Source of the DNA: Uruburuella testudinis
GTDB lineage: Bacteria; Pseudomonadota; Gammaproteobacteria; Burkholderiales; Neisseriaceae
Length of the DNA stretch: 64,000 nt
Assembly (NCBI RefSeq): GCF_022870865.1
Contig: NZ_CP091508.1
Coordinates: 2,170,001-2,234,000, forward strand
Reading direction: 5' to 3'
Shown here: positions 54,716 through 62,520 of the stretch, in pieces
Numbering within the stretch: position 1 is the first letter of the stretch
Layout of the letters: the number at the start of each line of letters is the position of its first letter
Translations under genes and position numbers: made by a program
Notes under the pieces: model-generated
Database searches by the model: none
Seen by the model: the letters and a program-made list of their open reading frames with translations, nothing else
Told to the model about the DNA's origin: nothing

Positions 54716-54882
54716 TAGGGTGTCCCGACCATTCAGAATGGTTCAGATTTTTTTTGTGATAAAAGTGCAGATGCCAGTCAACAAACGCAGCAAGATTGGG
54801 CATTTTGCGAGGCGTTTTTAACGCAGCAGATGCGTATTCAAGGGCAAAATACACCCATAAATCGACACATCAAAACACCCTA
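54716..54882. mobile_element. 160-bp MITE, copy 8, TA at both flanks
   Basis: TAGGGTGTCCCGACCATTCA at the left and cgacacatcaaaacaccc then TA at the right, with the interior gcagcaagattgggc and ttttaacgcagcagatgcg. Immediately after it, gctcgccttgccgcgcg is a family C fragment, as at 28567. A DUS pair (54962-55000) and the end fragment at 55032 complete the 54580-55160 gap; no gene is seen. Confidence 0.75.
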
Positions 54883-55031
54883 GCTCGCCTTGCCGCGCGC
54901 TTATGTCTTAGGCCTGTCTGCTTAATTGAACAGTCGATACCAACAAGTCCCACCATCTCTTGAGGCCGTCTGAAAACCATGTAGCGTTTCAGACGGCCTC
55001 ACACTATCCCATCACACAGTTGCTGCACCGA

Positions 55032-55115
55032 ATACCCATTCACAAACATAACCTGACAGCATTGGCTCGGCCTGCCATACGTGTGTCCCGTCTTCAGCCT
55101 ACCGCCCGGTTTGTT
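55032..55115. repeat. Family C fragment
   Basis: ATACCCATTCACAAACATAA, cattggctcggcctgcc and cgtcttcagcctaccgcc match the left and central parts of family C; the right end is lost. Confidence 0.5.
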
Positions 55116-55160
55116 GATGCTTGAATTCAAATAAATTGACGACAAGAAAGTGGACGAATA

Positions 55161-56030
55161 TTATCCACCTGCATTTTCCAAACAAAACCCCAAAAACGCT
55201 TGAATCAAACTTGAGGCGTGGCGGTGGGCGGGGTAGAGCAGGTGCACGGGGTGGCTGGGTTGCGGGTGGTCGGGCAGCACTTCCACCAGGCCGGCGTCGC
55301 GGATGAGGCGTTCGGCGATGTAATCGGGCAATTGGCCAATCACCAGCCCTTTTTGGGTGATGTGTGCGAGGGCGTAGCTGTCGTTGGCGCCGAAACGGCA
55401 CGGCAGGGTAACGCTTTGCCCGCCCAACTGCCACTGCATGGTTTTCTGGCCGTTGGTCGCCCAGCCGGCGCAGGGGAAATGCGCCAAATCCGCCGGTTCG
55501 CGCGGCTCGCCCAACCGTGCCAACAGCGCAGGGGTGGCCACCAGTTTGGCACGCAGCGGCATCAGCTCGCGGGCGATTACGCTGTCGGTGTGCAAATCGC
55601 CGACCCGAAACGCCACGTCGATGCCGTCTTCCACCAAATCCAACACCCGATCGGTCACCAGGCAATGCACCTCAACTTGCGGATGCTGCTGCTGAAACGC
55701 GCTCACCCAATCCCACACCGGCTCGAAACCGGACGGGGTCGAAATCCGCAGCTTGCCGCTCAATTGCTGCTGTGTATCGCCCAACGCCCGCTCTGCCTGC
55801 AACAGATTATCTATGCTCAAATACACGTCTTCATACAGCTTTTGCCCGAGCATGGTCGGCTTCACGCCGGTTTTAAAGCGGTCGAACAGCTGTGTATTCA
55901 GCGATTTTTCCAAGGCTTTTAATTGCCGGCTGATGGTGGCAATCGGCACATCAAGCTGCTGGCTGGCTTTGGACAAACTGCCTGCTTGCACCACGGCGAC
56001 AAATAAGCGTATCGCGTTTAAATCCATCAT
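55161..56030 (-). CDS. LysR-type transcriptional regulator
   Basis: About 289 residues. An N-terminal winged helix-turn-helix (LNAIRLFVAVVQAGSLSKAS, about 4-23, then SRQLKALEKSLNTQLFDR) is followed by a type 2 periplasmic-fold sensor domain (about 90-285). The start at 56030 (MMDLNAIRL) follows CAGGTG; a further upstream start is rejected. Divergent from the SMP-30-like gene. A 19-bp dyad in each of the next two promoters (56167-56185, 57453-57471) is the probable target. The inducer is unknown. Confidence 0.9.
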   Translation of the reverse strand: MMDLNAIRLFVAVVQAGSLSKASQQLDVPIATISRQLKALEKSLNTQLFDRFKTGVKPTMLGQKLYEDVYLSIDNLLQAERALGDTQQQLSGKLRISTPSGFEPVWDWVSAFQQQHPQVEVHCLVTDRVLDLVEDGIDVAFRVGDLHTDSVIARELMPLRAKLVATPALLARLGEPREPADLAHFPCAGWATNGQKTMQWQLGGQSVTLPCRFGANDSYALAHITQKGLVIGQLPDYIAERLIRDAGLVEVLPDHPQPSHPVHLLYPAHRHASSLIQAFLGFCLENAGG

Positions 56031-56166
56031 CACACCTGTGGGTTGACTTGCACAAGAAAGTGTTGAAGAAGATGTTGAGAGGAAATCATGCCTCTCGCAG
56101 ACGTTATTACGATGCAAAAATATAAGCTGAATTTATAGATTTTGCCGATATTTTTGTTTTCCGAAA

Positions 56167-56223
56167 ATGAAAACGATATTTTCATTTTTCACCATTTATC
56201 AATCATTTTTGAAATCTTATAAT
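56167..56223 (+). promoter_or_regulatory. LysR-type operator and promoter of the SMP-30-like gene
   Basis: ATGAAAACGATATTTTCAT (56167-56185) is a perfect 7-bp inverted repeat with a 5-bp spacer. A -10-like TATAAT is at 56218-56223. The operator end lies 33 bp before the -10, the same distance as at 57453-57509. Confidence 0.65.
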
Positions 56224-56258
56224 ATCCTTTTCTTTTTAACAAACACAAGGTTATTTTG

Positions 56259-57356
56259 ATGAAACTCACTGTTAAACACACGATGGCCGCCCTCATACTG
56301 AGTGCGGCCTTAATGAATACTGCCTGTAACTCGATAGCCGACACCATGCATAACAACAACCCCAAACAAACCCATGATTTAACAAAAGCCGCATCGGTCA
56401 CAGCATTACATTACATCAACGGCATACAAAGCCCGGAAGATTTAGTTGCCGTTCCCGATTCGAAATGGATCATTGCCAGCGGCATGGCGCCCAAAAGCGG
56501 TTTGCATCTGATTGACAGCCAAAACAAAACTGCACAAAAATGGATTGCGCCAAAAGCCTCATCGCCGTCAGCGTTATACCCCGATAGCGAACCACAGCCG
56601 CAGCCCGATAAACTTCAGGCGCACGGCATCAGTTTGCGTGAAATCGGCGGCGGCAAGGCACATCTTTATGTGGTTAATCATTATGGTGCAGACAGTTCCG
56701 CCCCCACCCGTGAAACCATTGAAATTTTTGAAGTTGATATGAACGCCGACAAACCGACGCTAGCTTGGCTCGGCAATGTGCGCTTGCCAAACGGCTTGGC
56801 CGGCAACAGCGTTGTGGCAGGGGCAGACGGCGCTATTTACACAACGGTCATGACTCATCCGGCGCACACGCTGGAGGATATGTTCGGCGGAAAGCCCACC
56901 GGAGCGGTTTATCGCTGGACACCCCAAACCCGCCGCTTTGAAAAATTACAAGGCACAGAGTTGAACGGCAATAACGGCATCGAGCTTTCTCAAGACGGAA
57001 AATATATTTATGTTGCGCATATGCAAGGGGTAAGCCAATTCACCACTGCCAACCCGGCTAAGCGTGTGGCCACAAACACCTTAAATTATGGCTTGGCAGA
57101 CAATTTGCACTGGCACGGCAATGTCTTAATCACCGCCGGCTCTATGCTGCAAGACTGTCATCAAGGCATTCGCCCCGACTGCTTGAAAGATTTTCATATT
57201 ACCCAAATCAACCCTGAAAATCTCACCCTCAAGCCGGTGATGAAAGGCCGCTATACTACTGAATTTAGTGGGGTTTCTACCGTATTGCCGGTGGGCAACA
57301 CGTATTGGCTCGGCTCTTTTTATCGAAATAAAGCCGCTTATTTTACAGTAAAGTAA
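56259..57356 (+). CDS. SMP-30/gluconolactonase-like lipoprotein
   Basis: 365 residues. The start is ATG at 56259, behind ACAAGG. A lipoprotein signal ends in LMNTAC (Cys24 or so). The rest shows the six-bladed beta-propeller pattern of SMP-30/paraoxonase-like proteins: GIQSPEDLVAVPDSKWIIAS near 52, LPNGLAGNSVVAGADGAIY near 175 and LADNLHWHGNVLIT near 285, with Asn and Asp residues that could bind calcium. Lactone or ester hydrolysis is possible but unproven. Lower G+C and less codon bias than its neighbours suggest recent acquisition. Confidence 0.7.
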   Translation: MKLTVKHTMAALILSAALMNTACNSIADTMHNNNPKQTHDLTKAASVTALHYINGIQSPEDLVAVPDSKWIIASGMAPKSGLHLIDSQNKTAQKWIAPKASSPSALYPDSEPQPQPDKLQAHGISLREIGGGKAHLYVVNHYGADSSAPTRETIEIFEVDMNADKPTLAWLGNVRLPNGLAGNSVVAGADGAIYTTVMTHPAHTLEDMFGGKPTGAVYRWTPQTRRFEKLQGTELNGNNGIELSQDGKYIYVAHMQGVSQFTTANPAKRVATNTLNYGLADNLHWHGNVLITAGSMLQDCHQGIRPDCLKDFHITQINPENLTLKPVMKGRYTTEFSGVSTVLPVGNTYWLGSFYRNKAAYFTVK

Positions 57357-57452
57357 AACAGGCAGCCGCTTAAAGCATATTCCATGTTCAAGCGGTCAAT
57401 CGTGCACCCCCGTTGCCATTTTGACCGCTTACTTGGCTTTATATTTCCAAAA

Positions 57453-57509
57453 ATGAAAACCAACTTTCCATTTTCCAGCATTCATTTTAGCTTTTTGAAA
57501 ATATACAAT
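57453..57509 (+). promoter_or_regulatory. Second LysR-type operator, nitronate monooxygenase promoter
   Basis: ATGAAAACCAACTTTCCAT (57453-57471) repeats the upstream dyad with one mismatch in the arms. -10-like TACAAT is at 57504-57509, again 33 bp from the operator end. Flanking sequence (TTTCC before, TTTTTGAAA before the -10) is also shared. Confidence 0.65.
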
Positions 57510-57544
57510 ACGTTCATTCCAACTATTTCATACAGGTAAACATC

Positions 57545-58558
57545 ATGCAAAACAACCGTATCACCCAAATTCTCGGCATTCAATATCCTATCGTGCAAGG
57601 CCCGATGAGCTGGATGACCGACGCCAAATTTGTCGCTGCCGTTTCCAATGCCGGCGGTTTGGGCATGCTGGGCCCCAACGCCGGCTTGATGAAAGCGCCG
57701 AAAACCACCGAAGCCTTGCTGAGCACCATGCGTGCCGAAATCCGCAAAACCAAAGCCTTAACCGATAAGCCTTTCGGCATGCCGATTATTTTGTCTTATG
57801 ATTTCAGCACCATGGGCGCCTTGGTCGATTTGATTATCGAAGAGGGCGTGCAAGTTGCCCTTATCAATCAGTTGGACGGCATCGACTACCGCCCTTTTAT
57901 GCAAAAATTCAAAGCCGCCGGGGTTAAGACCATTTTCCGTGCCGGCACGCCCACCCCGCAAAACGCCCGTGAAGCGGAACAGCTCGGCGCCGATATTGTG
58001 GTGGCAACCGGCTTTGACGAAGGCGGCACCGTGCCCTCACAAGTGATCGGCACCTTTTCCATCGTGCCGCAAATCGCCGATGCGATCAGCATTCCCGTGA
58101 TGGCGGCCGGCGGCATTGCTGATGTGCGCGGCGTGCGTGCCAGCCTTGCCTTGGGTGCCGAAGGCGTGTTTGTCGGCACAGTGTTACTGCCCACCGTTGA
58201 AAACCGCATGGCAGAAAGCGTGAAACAGCGCATTGTCGACAGCAGCGCACAAGATTTACTGCTCTACCGCACTCAGCCCGCTTATTACCGCTCTTTGCCC
58301 ACCCGATTGGCGCATGAATTGGTGGCGATGGACAACCGCGGCGCCAGCCGTGACGAATTGCTCGAAGCGTCTAAAGGCGGTTACGGCATGCGCTTGGGTA
58401 TGCTCGAAGAAGGGCGTGCCGACGAGGGCTATATCTCGGTCGGCAACGGCATCAGCTATATCCATGAAATCCGCAGCGTGCAAGCGGTGATCAACGATTT
58501 GATGCAGGACTTTGCCGCCGCCCAAACCACACAGCACATCACCCACCATGCGGCTTAA
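57545..58558 (+). CDS. Nitronate monooxygenase (NMO family)
   Basis: FMN-dependent enzyme of the 2-nitropropane dioxygenase family that oxidises alkyl nitronates such as propionate 3-nitronate. 337 residues, TIM-barrel. Visible are YPIVQGPMSWMTDAKFVAAV (about 14-33), SNAGGLGMLG, ATGFDEGGT near 158, PVMAAGGIADVRGVRASLAL near 180 and GAEGVFVGT, the FMN phosphate-binding part. FabK-like enoyl reductases share this fold and cannot be fully excluded. It lies behind the second LysR-type operator and ahead of a lipase gene. Confidence 0.82.
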   Translation: MQNNRITQILGIQYPIVQGPMSWMTDAKFVAAVSNAGGLGMLGPNAGLMKAPKTTEALLSTMRAEIRKTKALTDKPFGMPIILSYDFSTMGALVDLIIEEGVQVALINQLDGIDYRPFMQKFKAAGVKTIFRAGTPTPQNAREAEQLGADIVVATGFDEGGTVPSQVIGTFSIVPQIADAISIPVMAAGGIADVRGVRASLALGAEGVFVGTVLLPTVENRMAESVKQRIVDSSAQDLLLYRTQPAYYRSLPTRLAHELVAMDNRGASRDELLEASKGGYGMRLGMLEEGRADEGYISVGNGISYIHEIRSVQAVINDLMQDFAAAQTTQHITHHAA

Positions 58559-58570
58559 ACAGCAAACATC

Positions 58571-58609
58571 AAGGCCGTCTGAAACCGCACTTTGGCTTTC
58601 AGACGGCCT
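58571..58609. terminator. DUS-pair terminator with ACCGCACTT in the loop
   Basis: AAGGCCGTCTGAAA and TTTCAGACGGCCT arms. The loop contains ACCGCACTT (58584-58592), the inverse of the Haemophilus uptake core. Confidence 0.75.
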
Positions 58610-58652
58610 CAAGCAAACAACTTAACCCTAACCGACATCAAAGAAAACAAAT

Positions 58653-59576
58653 ATGAAAAACATATTCGCAAGCAGCCTGCTGGCATTGAGCCTGGCGATT
58701 GCCGGCATAACACCGATACAAACCGCCCTTGCCAACCCGGTGAACACCCCGCAAATTGAAACCATCAAAAGCCAAGACGGCTTGAATTTATATCTGCAAA
58801 AAGACTACCCGCAGACAAAACCCAAAGCGGTGGTGATTATCGTACACGGCTTAGCCAGCCATTCGGGCGTATTTGATGACGTTGTTAAGCAATTGAATCA
58901 AAACCGGTTTGCCGTATACCGTTTCGACCAGCACGGCCACGGAAAATCCGAAGGCAGAGACCGCCCGATCAACGGCTTTTCCGGCATGGTTGCCGATCTG
59001 GATGCAGTCATCAAAAAAGCCAAAAAAGAAAACCCCGGCACCCCGATTTATCTCATCGGGCACAGCATGGGCGGACACCTCGCCGCCTTATACGGCACCC
59101 GATACCCCGAAGCAGTGAACGGCTATATTCTGGCTGCCGGCCTTTTGCGTTATAACCAAATGAATTTCGGCCATCTGCCCCGCCCCGAAGACCCGAACAG
59201 CACCGTTTCCTGCACACAGGCCGCCCTCCAAACGCTCAATCTGCCGACATCGAAACCCAGCGAAGGGCTGAGCCTGCCGAACGACCCGCTGATGTTGCAA
59301 GATTGCTCGGTTGCCATGATTAATGCCTTTGACGGCGGCTTGAAATATTTGCGTGAAAACAGCTATCAATTCCGTGATCCCGTGCTGCTGCTCAACGGTG
59401 ATGCCGATTTGTATGTTTTACCGCAAGATGCCATTGATTTTTACGGGCAAACCAATTCGACCGATAAAAGCCTCAGGCTCTATAGCCACATCGGCCATCT
59501 GCTGTTTTTGGAAAACGGCGGCGATATTGTGACCCGCGATATCATCGACTGGCTGAACCGCCGCACCCATCAATAA
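58653..59576 (+). CDS. Secreted alpha/beta hydrolase (lysophospholipase/monoacylglycerol lipase type)
   Basis: 307 residues. A signal peptide (about 1-27, ending ALA) suggests a periplasmic or surface location. The oxyanion-hole strand VVIIVHGLASHSGVFDDV lies near residue 51, DQHGHGKSEGRDR near 90, and the nucleophile elbow GHSMGGHLA near 132. The acid is likely Asp in LNGDADLYVLP and the base His in YSHIGHLLF. The organisation matches serine aminopeptidase S33/lysophospholipase proteins. It follows the NMO gene, separated by a DUS terminator. Confidence 0.85.
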   Translation: MKNIFASSLLALSLAIAGITPIQTALANPVNTPQIETIKSQDGLNLYLQKDYPQTKPKAVVIIVHGLASHSGVFDDVVKQLNQNRFAVYRFDQHGHGKSEGRDRPINGFSGMVADLDAVIKKAKKENPGTPIYLIGHSMGGHLAALYGTRYPEAVNGYILAAGLLRYNQMNFGHLPRPEDPNSTVSCTQAALQTLNLPTSKPSEGLSLPNDPLMLQDCSVAMINAFDGGLKYLRENSYQFRDPVLLLNGDADLYVLPQDAIDFYGQTNSTDKSLRLYSHIGHLLFLENGGDIVTRDIIDWLNRRTHQ

Positions 59577-59582
59577 AACATC

Positions 59583-59632
59583 AAGGCCGTCTGAAACCGC
59601 ACTTTTGATGTGAAACGGTTTTCAGACGGCCT
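59583..59632. terminator. DUS-pair terminator between lipase and pirin genes
   Basis: AAGGCCGTCTGAAA and TTTTCAGACGGCCTT arms with ACCGCACTT at 59596-59604 in the loop, between convergent genes. Confidence 0.75.
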
Positions 59633-59650
59633 TAACTTACCGGCAAACGC

Positions 59651-60364
59651 TTAACCGGCGCTGTCTACCAATACCAATTCGGCATCGCTGCGGGCGGTGA
59701 TGGTGAGCAGTGTTTCGTCGTGAATGGCGGCGCCGTCGCGTGCGGCCAGCGCCACGCCGTTCACGGTGATGTCGCCCGCCGCCGGCACCAGATAGCCGTA
59801 ACGCGAGGCATCGCTAAAGCGATACGTCAGGCTTTCGCCGGCTTTCAAGGTTGCCCCCGCCACACGGGCATCGGTGCGGATCGGCAACACTGCGCCATCG
59901 GCCAAATCGTTTTCTATACCGCTGGCCAAGATCACAAACTGCCCGGCACGGTCGCTTTTCGGAAACGGCTGCGTGCCCCACGCCGGCGCGCCGCCACGCT
60001 GTTCGGGCAAAATCCAGATTTGGAAAATCTGCGTGGCTTCGTCTTCCAGATTGTATTCCGAATGGCGGATGCCGCTGCCGGCGCTCATCACCTGCACATC
60101 GCCCGCTTCGGTGCGGCCTTGGTTGCCGAGGCTGTCTTGATGCGAAATCGCCCCCTTGCGCACATACGTGATGATTTCCATATCGGCATGGGGGTGCGGC
60201 GCAAAACCGCTGCCGGCGGCGATGGTGTCATCGTTCCACACCCGCAGATTGCCCCAGTGCATACGCTGCGGGTCGTCATATTCGGCGAATGAAAAATGGT
60301 GTTTGGCATCAAGCCAGCCGTGGTTGGCGGCACCGAGTTGCGAAAACGGACGGTGTTCGATCAT
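59651..60364 (-). CDS. Pirin family protein (YhhW-like quercetinase fold)
   Basis: 237 residues with a bicupin fold. The N-terminal cupin holds the metal site in PHPHADMEIITYVRKG (His, His; near residues 55-60) and SAGSGIRHSEYN (His near 99, Glu near 101). The length matches YhhW, which shows quercetin 2,3-dioxygenase activity in vitro. The start at 60364 (MIEHRPFSQLG) follows AAAGGAACTT. It is convergent with the lipase gene. The in vivo role is unknown; flavonoid use should not be assumed. Confidence 0.87.
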   Translation of the reverse strand: MIEHRPFSQLGAANHGWLDAKHHFSFAEYDDPQRMHWGNLRVWNDDTIAAGSGFAPHPHADMEIITYVRKGAISHQDSLGNQGRTEAGDVQVMSAGSGIRHSEYNLEDEATQIFQIWILPEQRGGAPAWGTQPFPKSDRAGQFVILASGIENDLADGAVLPIRTDARVAGATLKAGESLTYRFSDASRYGYLVPAAGDITVNGVALAARDGAAIHDETLLTITARSDAELVLVDSAG

Positions 60365-60474
60365 AGAAGTTCCTTTGCTGATGAATTGATTTATCGTGCA
60401 AGCAGTATAAATTGAACAAATCAGCAAATAAATCCCCCAAACAGAATGCCATCATTTCCTAATAAGAAACTTTT

Positions 60475-60504
60475 AGGCCGTCTGAAAAGCCGTTCAGACG
60501 GCCT
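60475..60504. terminator. DUS-pair terminator of the EmrE-like gene
   Basis: AGGCCGTCTGAAAA, a short loop and TTCAGACGGCCT. Confidence 0.75.
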
Positions 60505-60510
60505 CAAACA

Positions 60511-60840
60511 TCAATGCGCGCCCATACTCGAAAACGCATTCAGCACCACCACGCCCGCCAAAATCAGCCCGATGCCGAAAATCCCCGCCGCATCGGCTTT
60601 CTGACCGAAAAACACGAGGCTGACCAACACCGTCAACACCAGCCCAACCCCTGCCCAAACCGCATAAGCCGTGCCGAGCGGAATGGCTTTTAATGCCAGC
60701 ACCAAAAAGTAAAACGCCAAACCAAAGCCGATCACCACCCCGACAGACGGCCATAATCTGCTGAAACCGTCACTTAATTTCAACATCGAAGAGCCGAAAA
60801 CCTCGCTGACAATCGCCAGCGCCAAAAACAACCCATGCAT
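60511..60840 (-). CDS. SMR-family multidrug exporter (EmrE/QacE type)
   Basis: 109 residues, four helices. The essential membrane Glu is in LALAIVSEVFGSSMLK (about residue 13), and helix 3 has the AIPLGTAYAVWAGVG signature. The start at 60840 (ATG) follows GAGG; a TTG one codon earlier is less likely. Divergent from a MarR gene, with a paired dyad between. Substrates are probably quaternary ammonium or cationic dyes, judged from the subfamily, but not shown. Confidence 0.85.
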   Translation of the reverse strand: MHGLFLALAIVSEVFGSSMLKLSDGFSRLWPSVGVVIGFGLAFYFLVLALKAIPLGTAYAVWAGVGLVLTVLVSLVFFGQKADAAGIFGIGLILAGVVVLNAFSSMGAH

Positions 60841-60960
60841 CAAAACACCTCAGCCAAACAACAAAAACGGCATTGTAGCCAAACGCCGGCGGCTTGTGCA
60901 GTCTTGTTTTTAAAGATTTTTTGTGCGCAAAGTGCGGTTTTGCCGCACCGCAAACCGCCC

Positions 60961-61013
60961 TTGAAAACAGTCTGAAAACTGACTACAATACCAAGCCGGT
61001 CAATTTTCAGACT
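60961..61013 (+). promoter_or_regulatory. MarR promoter with 10-bp inverted operator
   Basis: -35 TTGAAA (60961-60966) and -10 TACAAT (60984-60989) have a 17-bp spacer. AGTCTGAAAA (60969-60978) and TTTTCAGACT (61004-61013) form an inverted repeat that extends inward to 14 of 16 bases, so one arm overlaps the spacer and the other the transcription start. It is the likely MarR target for self-repression and possibly the divergent exporter. Confidence 0.65.
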
Positions 61014-61025
61014 AAAGGCGTTCAC

Positions 61026-61457
61026 ATGCATCACATGGATCAACTCGGCGCGCTGATGGCGCAAATCAGCCGACAATACGACCGCTGGGCGAAGCAGCAC
61101 GGCATCAATTACAACATCTTGGCAGTGTTCTACACCCTCGCCGTGCAAGGGCCGTGTACGCAGAAACAGATCGGCGAAAGCTGGCAGCTGCCCAAACAAA
61201 CCGTGTTTTCCGTCTGCCGGCAACTGCACGCACAAGGCTATCTCAGCTTCGGCCTAAGCAGCCGCGACAAGCGCGAAAAAACCCTGCATTTCACCGCACA
61301 CGGCGCCGCCTTCGCCCTGCCGATTGTCGAACAAATGCAGGCCATGGAGCGGCAGCTGTTCGAAAACTTCGGCGAACAAGCCGGCACACGGCTGATTGAA
61401 GAAATGCACCGCTTCACCGATGTCTTGGCGCAAACCATGTTCGCCGACCACCAATAA
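61026..61457 (+). CDS. MarR-family transcriptional regulator
   Basis: 143 residues, a winged-helix dimer. The DNA-binding part is PCTQKQIGESWQLPKQTVFSVCRQL (about 48-72) followed by the wing GYLSFGLSSRDKREKTLHF. The start at 61026 (MHHMDQLGAL) is chosen over an upstream extension. It lies between a divergent EmrE-like gene and a SugE-like gene 33 bp downstream. The ligand is unknown; cationic antimicrobials are a guess from neighbours. Confidence 0.88.
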   Translation: MHHMDQLGALMAQISRQYDRWAKQHGINYNILAVFYTLAVQGPCTQKQIGESWQLPKQTVFSVCRQLHAQGYLSFGLSSRDKREKTLHFTAHGAAFALPIVEQMQAMERQLFENFGEQAGTRLIEEMHRFTDVLAQTMFADHQ

Positions 61458-61490
61458 TCAATCACCTTCACACAAAAAAAGGAACACACC

Positions 61491-61814
61491 ATGGGTTGGA
61501 TTTACCTGATTATCGCCGGCTGCCTCGAAATCGGCTGGCCGCTGGGCTTGAAACTGGCACAACAAGACGGCTGGCGCTGGCAAGGCGCGCTGTTGGCAGT
61601 GGCGTTTATGGCCGCCAGCGGCTTTCTGCTGTTTTTGGCACAAAAAACCATTCCGATGGGCACCGCCTACGCCGTCTGGACCGGCATCGGCGCCGTCGGC
61701 GCCTTCGTGGTCGGCGTACTGTTTTTAGGCGACGCCTCCACCCTCGGCAGATGGCTCGGCGCCCTGCTGATCGTCTCCGGCGTGGTGGTGATGAAACTCA
61801 GCAGCGGCCATTGA
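61491..61814 (+). CDS. SugE/Gdx-type SMR transporter
   Basis: 107 residues, four helices. It has the SugE-type opening GWIYLIIAGCLEIGWPLGLK (essential Glu near residue 13) and KTIPMGTAYAVWTGIGAVGA near 57. The Gdx branch exports guanidinium, while some members export quaternary ammonium compounds. The EmrE-like protein 900 bp away belongs to the other branch. It follows the MarR gene by 33 bp and is probably co-transcribed. No guanidine riboswitch was seen upstream. Confidence 0.85.
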   Translation: MGWIYLIIAGCLEIGWPLGLKLAQQDGWRWQGALLAVAFMAASGFLLFLAQKTIPMGTAYAVWTGIGAVGAFVVGVLFLGDASTLGRWLGALLIVSGVVVMKLSSGH

Positions 61815-61824
61815 AATAACCTTA

Positions 61825-61866
61825 GGCCGTCTGAAACCGCACTTTGATGGCTTTTCAGACGGCCTG
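61825..61866. terminator. DUS-pair terminator of the marR-sugE unit
   Basis: AGGCCGTCTGAAA and TTTTCAGACGGCCT arms around ACCGCACTT (61837-61845). The gap 61815-62144 also holds a second, decayed copy of this hairpin (gccatctgaaaccgcacttt, 62021-62040, and cagacggcct at 62051-62060). Confidence 0.75.
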
Positions 61867-62084
61867 ATTTCTGTTTCGGCACCTATGATTGCTTACAAAA
61901 ACGAAACATATCAGCAAAGCACGTTCCGCAGCATGGCAAAATGCCGCCCTTACTCAAAATAAGCCTGCGTCCGTGGGGCTGCCTTGCAAACCGTATACTT
62001 GGCGGATTGCCGATATAAAAGCCATCTGAAACCGCACTTTAATGGCTATTCAGACGGCCTGTTTTTTTTCGCACGCAAAAAGAA

Positions 62085-62112
62085 TTGACAAATCTAGATT
62101 TATAGATATAAT
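62085..62112 (+). promoter_or_regulatory. ArsR gene promoter and operator
   Basis: TTGACA (62085-62090) and TATAAT (62107-62112) with a 16-bp spacer. The spacer is filled by ATCTAGATTTATAGAT (62092-62107), an inverted ATCTA/TAGAT dyad. A related dyad occurs upstream of the DsbA-like gene (62521-62537). Confidence 0.7.
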
Positions 62113-62144
62113 AGCCGGCAATTCAACGCATGAGAAGCAGATTA

Positions 62145-62462
62145 ATGACCACAGACATCACCGACATCTTTAAAACCCTGTCCAACGAATACCGCTGGCA
62201 GATGCTGCAATGGCTGAAAGCGCCGCAGGTGCATTTTTCAGGGGCGGAATTCAGCGCCGACGCGCTCGACGACAATGGCGGGGTGTGCGTGGTGGCGGTG
62301 ACGATTAAATCGGGGCTGGCGCAGTCGGTGGTGTCGGGCTATCTCAATGCCTTGAAACAGGCGGGGCTGGTGAGTGCCAGACGTTCGGGCAAGTGGACGT
62401 ATTACCGCTATAACGCCGAAGCCGCCGCCGATTTTTTGGCACGTTTGCAGCAGCAGCTGTAA
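62145..62462 (+). CDS. ArsR-family transcriptional regulator
   Basis: 105 residues with a winged-helix fold: IFKTLSNEYRWQMLQWLKAP (about 7-26), then LAQSVVSGYLNALKQAGLVSARRSGKW (recognition helix and wing, about 58-85). The metal-binding CxC of classical ArsR or CadC is not obvious. VCVVAV has a lone Cys, so it may sense something else. The start at 62145 (MTTDITDIFK) is preferred to an ATG 15 bp upstream. It is linked to the DsbA-like gene by similar operators. Confidence 0.85.
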   Translation: MTTDITDIFKTLSNEYRWQMLQWLKAPQVHFSGAEFSADALDDNGGVCVVAVTIKSGLAQSVVSGYLNALKQAGLVSARRSGKWTYYRYNAEAAADFLARLQQQL

Positions 62463-62520
62463 AACCCCAGGCTGTCCTAAATGCCGTTGCGGCATTTTTT
62501 AAACTTGCAACACATCTATC

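Noticed and set aside
61458..61490. A guanidine riboswitch ahead of the SugE-like gene
   Set aside because: The gap to the MarR gene is only 33 bp, with no room for a riboswitch.
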